Below, piece after piece: positions 35,999 to 41,314 of a stretch of DNA of 41,314 nt (its first letter is position 1; the number at the start of each line of letters is the position of its first letter). Below the pieces are notes generated by a model that ran no database searches, was not told the origin of the DNA, and was given only the letters and a program-made list of their open reading frames with translations. A program made the position numbers and the translations under genes. This stretch comes from Alphaproteobacteria bacterium (GTDB taxonomy: Bacteria > Pseudomonadota > Alphaproteobacteria > Rs-D84). The DNA lies in the NCBI GenBank assembly GCA_009784235.1, contig WRCC01000002.1, positions 48,373 through 89,686 of the forward strand, read 5' to 3'.

Positions 35999-36017
35999 GT
36001 TATTGAAGGACAATAAA

Positions 36018-36977
36018 ATGTTAGAGCAAATTAAAAATATAAAATCTTTGGACGAATTGATGGCCTTGCATTCCGCAACATTTGGTAAAACCGGCACAAT
36101 GACGGCGCGTCTGAAAGATATGAAAAATCTGGACAATGATGCACGCGCAGCATTGAATGCCGAAGTGGCCGCCATGCGTGATGCATTTAAAGCCGCCCAA
36201 GAAGAATTGGAAAACACAGCAATGTTGGTCGCGCTTGCAGAACAAAAACTTGATGCCGCCGATACCAGCCACCAGTACCAGCCACCAGTTACCAATGGCA
36301 AACTTCATCCACTGACCCAGACGATGTCTGAAATTGCAGCCATTTTCGAATCCATGGGATATGGATTGCGGACTGGCCCAGATATTGAAGACGATTGGCA
36401 TAATTTTGGTGCGCTGAATTTTCCGGAACATCATCCGGCGCGCGATATGCACGATACTTTCTTTGTTGATGGTGGAAATTTATTGCGTACGCATACGTCG
36501 CCCGTTCAAATTCGTTCGATGGAATCTGACGGCGTGCCGATAAAGATATTTTGTCCGGGCGCGACATATCGCACTGAAATGGACGCAACGCATTTTCCAA
36601 TGTTCCACCAGGTCGAAGGATTGCACATCGATAAAAATGTAACCATGTCTGATTTAATCAGCGATGTAAAAATATTCTTGGCGCGTTTTTTTGAAATGGA
36701 TTCAGTTGATTTGCGCGTACGACCGTCGTATTTCCCATTTACAGAGCCCAGTATTGAAATCGACATAAAATGGCGTGGCGATAAATGGCTGGAAATCATG
36801 GGCGCGGGGATGGTGCATCCGAATGTTCTGAAAAATGTTGGCGTCAATCCAGATGAATTTCAAGGGTTTGCGTTTGGCGCTGGTATTGACCGCCTGACCA
36901 TGCTGAAATACGGATATAACGACGGCCGTAAATTATTCGAGGGCGACATTCGCTGGATTAAAGCAAAGGGGTTTTAA
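36018..36977 (+). CDS. pheS: Phenylalanyl-tRNA synthetase alpha subunit
   Basis: Catalytic class II subunit of 319 residues. The N-terminal coiled-coil arm (about residues 1-80) includes KDMKNLDNDARAALNAEV. The catalytic domain starts LHPLTQTMSEIAAIFESMG; motif 2 is CPGATYRTEMDATHFPMFHQVEG and motif 3 GFAFGAGIDRLTMLKYG. Between arm and core, at about residues 83-94, the peptide TSHQYQPPVTN comes from a tandem repeat (36264-36297). The ATG at 36018 has a GAAGGA site; one 21 bases earlier would overlap the hairpin. pheT follows after one base. Confidence 0.97.
   Translation: MLEQIKNIKSLDELMALHSATFGKTGTMTARLKDMKNLDNDARAALNAEVAAMRDAFKAAQEELENTAMLVALAEQKLDAADTSHQYQPPVTNGKLHPLTQTMSEIAAIFESMGYGLRTGPDIEDDWHNFGALNFPEHHPARDMHDTFFVDGGNLLRTHTSPVQIRSMESDGVPIKIFCPGATYRTEMDATHFPMFHQVEGLHIDKNVTMSDLISDVKIFLARFFEMDSVDLRVRPSYFPFTEPSIEIDIKWRGDKWLEIMGAGMVHPNVLKNVGVNPDEFQGFAFGAGIDRLTMLKYGYNDGRKLFEGDIRWIKAKGF
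36264..36297. repeat. Tandem repeat in pheS
   Basis: Units ACCAGCC, ACCAGT, ACCAGCC, ACCAGTT, ACCAATG (one is six bases). The unit is the same ACCAGCC found in two arrays of pheT. Confidence 0.88.
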
Positions 36978-36978
36978 A

Positions 36979-39330
36979 ATGCGTTGGACACTTGATTGGT
37001 TAAAAGATTATTTGGATACGGATGCGACGGCAGATGGAATCGCAGATACTTTGACGCGTATTGGACTGGAAGTCGAAGACATTGAATATCCAATTGTTCC
37101 AATTGCGGCAAAGATTGTTGAATGCGATGTGATTCCGGATACTCATTTACATTTGTTACGCGTTGATGATGGCACGGACAATTTGCGACAAGTCGTATGC
37201 GGCGCGCCGAACGCGCGATGCGGCCTCGTATCCGCGCTTGCCCTGCCCGGTTGTAAAATCGGCGATATGGAAATCAAATCCGGAAAAATTCGCGGCGTCC
37301 TGTCCGATGGCATGATGTGCAGCGGAAAAGAACTGGGCATCAACAACGGCCACGAAGGCATTATTGAATTGGATGAAGCAGTCGAAACAATCGGCGAATC
37401 AATTTCACGAGCCACCAGCCACCAGCCACCGGTCGTCTTTGATGCGGGAATTACTCCAAATAGGCCAGATTACTTGGCGGTACGTGGAATTGCGCGGGAC
37501 TTGGCTGCGTCCGGAATCGGCAGTTTCCAACCTCCAACTTCCAACTTCCAACTTTCGGACAATCCGGGAACAAAAAAAGCGGTAATTGAAAACTATGCCG
37601 CGTGCCCGGTTTATTGCCTTTGCGAAATTAAAAATATCAAAATGGTATCGTCAAGTTCGAAAATTGCATCACGCTTGGCCGCCATTGGAATTACGCCGCG
37701 GAATAGCTGTATCGATGCGACCAATTATGTTTGCTATGATATCGGCCAACCGATGCATTGCTTTGATGCTGATGAAATAGTGGGCGACATAACAATTCGC
37801 AACGCGGCAACAGGCGAAAAATTCACAGATTTATTTGGCGCGGAACATGAATTAATTAGTACTGATTTGGTAATTGCTGACGATATCGGAATTCTTGCGC
37901 TGGCCGGAATCATCGGCGGCGCGCGCGGTATGACCACAGATGCGACGAAAAATATAGTTTTAGAATCTGCATATTTTGCATCTGTTGGCATACGAAAGAC
38001 TGCGAAACGATTGGGCTTGCAGACCGATTCGTCATACCGTTTTGAACGCGGTATCGACCCGACAATTGCAATGCAAGGAATCGCAGCGGCCGTGAAAATA
38101 ATCCATGATACATGCGGAGGTGAAATTACCGACACTTATATGACCGGCGAAATACCGCGTGAAATACGTAAAATCGAATATCGCCCTGGCCTGTTCAAGC
38201 AAAAAACCGGGATTGATTTACCTGTTGACAAACAGAAAGAAATCTTGGAGTTGCTTGGATTCGGAATAGAAATATCCGATGATAAATGGGTTGTTGTGCC
38301 AACGCCTGCGCGTGTTGATGTGGTGATTCCGGAAAATATAGTCGCAGAACTGATAAGAATATATGGTTATGAAAATATAAAAACGGGGGTCTGGAAACAG
38401 GAAACGGGAAATATAAATCAGAAATCAGAAATCAGAAAACAGAAATCGGCCTTGGCGGTGCGCGGATTTAACGAAATCGTATCCTATAAATTCGGCGATT
38501 CAAAAAAAGAATCTTTGCTGTCCGACCGGCCGCAAGTTCATGTTATTAATCCAATTATCGATACATTCGACACAATGCGAAATTCATTGGTCCAAGGCGC
38601 GCTGGACGTTATTGCAAACAATGACCGGTTCAGGCGGTCTAATTTGGCTTTATTTGAATTTGGTGCAGTATTTGATGGCAACCATCCGGGTCAACAGCAT
38701 GACCAATTAATAATCGCACGTACGGGTATATATGGCGACAAAATCGGCGTCAAGCACGGCCATGAAGTATCAATCTATGACATACGTGAAGATTTACTGG
38801 CATTATTCCCGGGCGCAATGGTTGAAAATGACACAGCGCCGCAAAAATGGAGCCATCCATTCCGCGCCGGTCGCATTATCAAAGACGGTGCGCCAGTTGC
38901 ACGATTCGCAGAATTGCATCCGGTAATTGCTAAAAAATTCGGCATAAAAACCAAGGTTGTAATTGGTTTGATTGATAATGTTTCAGCGATTCCAGAACAA
39001 AAAATTCAAACGCAAGCCAACAGCACGAGCCACCAGCCACCAATCAATGATTTCCCCGATTTCCCGCTTATCACGCGCGATTTCGCATTTATTGTGGATA
39101 ATTCTGTATCACCGGATAAATTGTTTGAAAATATCATGGTGAATAATTCATTGGTATATGAAACCAATATATTCGATGTGTTTGACTTGGGTGATGGCAA
39201 GAAATCGGTTGCGCTGGAAATCGTAATCCAGCCGACCGGCAATATGTCAGATACAGATTTAATGGATTTGCAGAATAAAATTATTTCTGAAATTGAATCC
39301 AAATTCGATGCAAAAATTCGGGATAAATAA
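36979..39330 (+). CDS. pheT: Phenylalanyl-tRNA synthetase beta subunit
   Basis: Large subunit of 783 residues. It contains the N-terminal tRNA-binding OB domain (about residues 40-145), the B3/B4 editing region (PRNSCIDATNYVCYDIGQPMHCFDAD, about 235-260), the B5 domain, the catalytic-like core and the C-terminal ferredoxin-fold anticodon-binding domain (LITRDFAFIVD to the end). The total length matches the family although four repeat arrays interrupt it at about residues 144-152, 183-192, 471-490 and 681-690, all in variable loops: before FDAGITPNRPD, after ARDLAASGIG, in the core, and in a linker before the last domain. It is separated from pheS by one base and followed by a terminator. Confidence 0.97.
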   Translation: MRWTLDWLKDYLDTDATADGIADTLTRIGLEVEDIEYPIVPIAAKIVECDVIPDTHLHLLRVDDGTDNLRQVVCGAPNARCGLVSALALPGCKIGDMEIKSGKIRGVLSDGMMCSGKELGINNGHEGIIELDEAVETIGESISRATSHQPPVVFDAGITPNRPDYLAVRGIARDLAASGIGSFQPPTSNFQLSDNPGTKKAVIENYAACPVYCLCEIKNIKMVSSSSKIASRLAAIGITPRNSCIDATNYVCYDIGQPMHCFDADEIVGDITIRNAATGEKFTDLFGAEHELISTDLVIADDIGILALAGIIGGARGMTTDATKNIVLESAYFASVGIRKTAKRLGLQTDSSYRFERGIDPTIAMQGIAAAVKIIHDTCGGEITDTYMTGEIPREIRKIEYRPGLFKQKTGIDLPVDKQKEILELLGFGIEISDDKWVVVPTPARVDVVIPENIVAELIRIYGYENIKTGVWKQETGNINQKSEIRKQKSALAVRGFNEIVSYKFGDSKKESLLSDRPQVHVINPIIDTFDTMRNSLVQGALDVIANNDRFRRSNLALFEFGAVFDGNHPGQQHDQLIIARTGIYGDKIGVKHGHEVSIYDIREDLLALFPGAMVENDTAPQKWSHPFRAGRIIKDGAPVARFAELHPVIAKKFGIKTKVVIGLIDNVSAIPEQKIQTQANSTSHQPPINDFPDFPLITRDFAFIVDNSVSPDKLFENIMVNNSLVYETNIFDVFDLGDGKKSVALEIVIQPTGNMSDTDLMDLQNKIISEIESKFDAKIRDK
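37411..37431. repeat. Heptamer array in pheT (I)
   Basis: Three units GCCACCA, GCCACCA, GCCACCG. It encodes TSHQPP, shared with pheS and with array IV of pheT. Confidence 0.85.
37525..37552. repeat. Heptamer array in pheT (II)
   Basis: Four units TTCCAAC, CTCCAAC, TTCCAAC, TTCCAAC. It encodes FQPPTSNFQL. Confidence 0.9.
38393..38448. repeat. Heptamer array in pheT (III)
   Basis: Eight 7-bp units grading from GGAAACA to GAAATCA. The second half encodes NQKSEI, the same hexapeptide and frame as in lpxK and mrdA. Confidence 0.9.
39021..39045. repeat. Heptamer array in pheT (IV)
   Basis: About three and a half units of the CAGCCAC type. It encodes STSHQPPIN, again the TSHQPP peptide. Confidence 0.82.
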
Positions 39331-39335
39331 ATTAT

Positions 39336-39357
39336 GGGCGCAAATATGCGCCCTTTT
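39336..39357. terminator. Terminator after pheT
   Basis: A 7-bp stem GGGCGCA / TGCGCCC with an AATA loop and TTTTATAA tail. It ends at the gpsA stop codon, between convergent genes. Sixteen of its bases are identical to 8970-8985. Confidence 0.85.
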
Positions 39358-40240
39358 ATAAAATAATCCCGGCCAAAAAGTCCAAATTTGGGGTTAAAAG
39401 CCCGCGCGTTTGTGCAATTTTGATAATCCCATGGATTGCAGAAATACCTTCGACCGTACCGCATGGCGTCTCGCCGTTGGCAATCGCTAATCCGGCGGTG
39501 TAATTGCGGCTGGTGCGGCTGGTCGCGGTCAGGAACAAGTCCCCTGTGCCGCAAATTCCCAAAAATGTTTGTTCTTTTGCGCCCAATACCCGACCGATTT
39601 GCACAATTTCAGCCCATAAGACGGCCAGTTTCAGCGCGCGCATCGATTCAGATTCGCCGCATCCGTCCAAATATCCCATTAAAATCGCAACTGCGTTTTT
39701 GCCCGCGCCGCAAACCTGGGCGCCGATAATATCATCTGATTCTTGGATATAAAATTCTGGGAAAATTTTGCGCGCGGCATTGATTATTTCCGCGTTGCCC
39801 GCGACAGTGCATCCTGTTTTGCCGCCATTTGCGACATCATTTGCGAATTGCGGACCGGCCAAAACACCAATTCGACCGGGAAAATAGTCCAAATCAATTA
39901 AAATTTCTGACATAAACTTATCGTCGGCCATGCCTTTGGTACATATTATTATCGATTGATTTTGCCAAAAAGACCGGCTTTTTTGCATAATTTCGGTAAA
40001 ATAATCCGACGGAGTCGTGGCAATCCATGCATAGCATCCGCCTAAATCCGCCAAATTTTCAGTAATTTCGATATTTTTCGCTAATTTTACGCCCGGCAAA
40101 TAATCAGATTCCCGGCCGAATTGCATGTTTTTGACGTTTTGGCCGGCAAATTCCCATAAAATTATGTCGTGCCCTGCCCGCGATGCAGATACTGCCAAAG
40201 CAGTTCCCCATGCGCCCGCGCCAATGATTCCGATTCGCAT
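39356..40240 (-). CDS. gpsA: Glycerol-3-phosphate dehydrogenase (NAD(P)+)
   Basis: Cytosolic enzyme making sn-glycerol-3-phosphate for phospholipids, 294 residues. The Rossmann loop is GIIGAGAWGTALAVSASRAG at residues 4-23. Substrate-site motifs follow: ICTKGM, VLAGPQFANDVANG, the catalytic Lys region GAGKNAVAILMGYLDG, and GICGTGDLFLTATSRTSRNY. It is shorter than the usual roughly 330 residues, with a trimmed C terminus after ARG-like GLLTPNLDF. The ATG at 40240 has an AGGGTG site. Ten bases downstream of the TPR gene. Confidence 0.96.
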   Translation of the reverse strand: MRIGIIGAGAWGTALAVSASRAGHDIILWEFAGQNVKNMQFGRESDYLPGVKLAKNIEITENLADLGGCYAWIATTPSDYFTEIMQKSRSFWQNQSIIICTKGMADDKFMSEILIDLDYFPGRIGVLAGPQFANDVANGGKTGCTVAGNAEIINAARKIFPEFYIQESDDIIGAQVCGAGKNAVAILMGYLDGCGESESMRALKLAVLWAEIVQIGRVLGAKEQTFLGICGTGDLFLTATSRTSRNYTAGLAIANGETPCGTVEGISAIHGIIKIAQTRGLLTPNLDFLAGIIL

Positions 40241-40250
40241 TATTATCACC

Positions 40251-41314
40251 CTATTTCAATCGTTTGATTTCTTGTTCCAGGTTTCTGGTAATTGTTAATC
40301 CATCACCGGATAATTCCAATGCGCGCACAAACATGTTTCGTGCCATTCGCGTATCGCCGATTTCAAGATATATATTGCCCAGATTTGCGAACAACGATGA
40401 ATCTTGCGTAGCCACACGTGCAACACGTTCCAGAATTTCAATTGCTGCATCCGGGCCTTCTTTGGCCCAAACCACCATCCCCAGCATGTTCCACGCGCTG
40501 ATATCCGTTGGGAAACGATTCACCATCGCCATTGCGAACTGATATGCTTCGTCCAGATTTTCACCGCGGTAAATCCAAAGCCATGATTGTTCAATCAAAA
40601 CATTTGCATCGCGCGGCGAAATATCCAGCGCACGTGATACATCGTCTTGGGCACGTTCAAAATCACCCGAAATCCGCCATGCACGTGCGCGCAGCGACAA
40701 TAAATACACATGGCCGCCATCTGAAAGATTTTTATTTTTCAATGCCCGATTAATTATTCGCACCGCGCCCCGGCTGTTGCCGGCCGACACATCCATTTCG
40801 ACCAGGCGGTTTATCGCCGGTATAAATAACGGGTTTTGCGACAGCGCGCGATTTAATTCGCGGCGCATAGTGCGGTCAGATTTGATTTCAGCCACTTTCA
40901 TTTTCATGAACGGATAAAACAGGCTTTCCCGCGGAATACTATCCCAATATTCAGCATAAATATCCGACCCAGCATTATAAAAAAACATTCCAAAATAATA
41001 ATTCAGCGCGTCGCCATCACCGTCTGCGACTTCGGCCAATCGCAACAATAACAGCGGTAAATTAGTCATATTCAAAACCGGCGTATGTGACACTGTTTGT
41101 ATCAAGCTGAATGCCAAGTTGGCGCGTGGGCCACCGATATCCGGCAGATTATCGGCAATATTATAATGCAGCATGTACAATCCGGCCGGGCGTTCCGTGA
41201 AACGCGTTCGCAAATCGTCCGCCAAATCATTCAAATCATGCTTTTTATAGAATGCCATCAAATACAGGTAATCGTTCAGATTCATAAAATTCAAATCAAC
41301 AGATGCGAATTCTT
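40251..41314 (-). CDS. Tetratricopeptide repeat protein (5' end cut by window)
   Basis: At least 354 codons of a TPR protein whose frame stays open to the window edge. A TTG at 41294 and an ATG at 41285 are internal candidates, but the preceding residues (EFASVDLNF) look like the region just after a signal peptide. The C-terminal two thirds carry TPR-like helix pairs: for example GHVYLLSLRARAWRISGDFERA, ANVLIEQSWLWIYRGENLDEA, AWNMLGMVVWAKEGPDAAIEIL and SLFANLGNIYLEIGDTRMARNM, given here by key residues only. Such proteins act as scaffolds in the periplasm or cytoplasm. The function is unknown. It is followed by gpsA. Confidence 0.8.
   Translation of the reverse strand, partial: EFASVDLNFMNLNDYLYLMAFYKKHDLNDLADDLRTRFTERPAGLYMLHYNIADNLPDIGGPRANLAFSLIQTVSHTPVLNMTNLPLLLLRLAEVADGDGDALNYYFGMFFYNAGSDIYAEYWDSIPRESLFYPFMKMKVAEIKSDRTMRRELNRALSQNPLFIPAINRLVEMDVSAGNSRGAVRIINRALKNKNLSDGGHVYLLSLRARAWRISGDFERAQDDVSRALDISPRDANVLIEQSWLWIYRGENLDEAYQFAMAMVNRFPTDISAWNMLGMVVWAKEGPDAAIEILERVARVATQDSSLFANLGNIYLEIGDTRMARNMFVRALELSGDGLTITRNLEQEIKRLK

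Overview
The window is chromosomal DNA from a Gram-negative bacterium. Three things say so: lipid A genes (lpxC, lpxK, a DUF374 acyltransferase), an AsmA-like protein, and an mreCD/mrdA/rodA elongasome cluster. A compact VirB3-VirB4 unit and an initiator tRNA with an A29-U41 pair (a variant known in some Alphaproteobacteria) suggest an alphaproteobacterial lineage, possibly host- or gut-associated. That assignment is inference; no rRNA is present. Genes are dense, intergenic gaps are short, and most neighbours overlap by one to four bases.

Layout. 1-1683: 3'-truncated uvrB (-), divergent from an asmA-like gene and a small orphan gene (+). 4777-11388 (-): aspS with a T-box-like leader behind tRNA-Thr, then ung, an HhH-GPD glycosylase-like gene and a RusA-like gene (a DNA repair group), then gyrB. 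11482-11916: a four-helix-bundle (IVP/S23 family) gene between 31-bp perfect inverted repeats made of 7-bp units. 11918-16473 (-): pilR, pilQ, pilP, pilO, the order of the type IVb thin-pilus operon of IncI plasmids. 16526-19139 (-): DUF374 acyltransferase, lpxK, lpxC. 19253-23304: tRNA-fMet, a SIMPL protein, ychF (-), a short SufB/SufD-like gene, rpmJ and murI. 23562-26889 (+): virB3, virB4 and a secreted HExxH protein, translationally coupled. 26886-35216 (-): mreC, mreD, mrdA, rodA, topA, dnaG. 35358-39330 (+): rpmI, rplT, pheS, pheT. 39356-41314 (-): a 5'-truncated TPR protein and gpsA.

The most unusual feature is a family of short tandem arrays, mostly four to eight copies of a 7-bp unit. 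They lie in frame inside lpxC, lpxK, sufD-like, dnaG, topA, mrdA, pheS and pheT. Different genes carry the same derived peptides (NQKSEI, RISNLESRI, RNSKFE, TSHQPP), and lpxK and mrdA share an identical 34-bp array. The same 7-bp architecture forms the inverted arms around the four-helix-bundle gene, and an ORF-less hairpin before the sufD-like gene. Palindromic inserts also lie in ychF and topA, and a long palindrome fills the gap before ung. Together these look like a genome-wide expansion of short repeats tolerated at protein surface loops, possibly linked to the four-helix-bundle element.

The second highlight is the aspS leader. It has the full 14-nt T-box consensus with a matching antiterminator, and its UGGCACC bulge is exactly complementary to the aspS ribosome binding site. 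T-boxes are not expected in Alphaproteobacteria.
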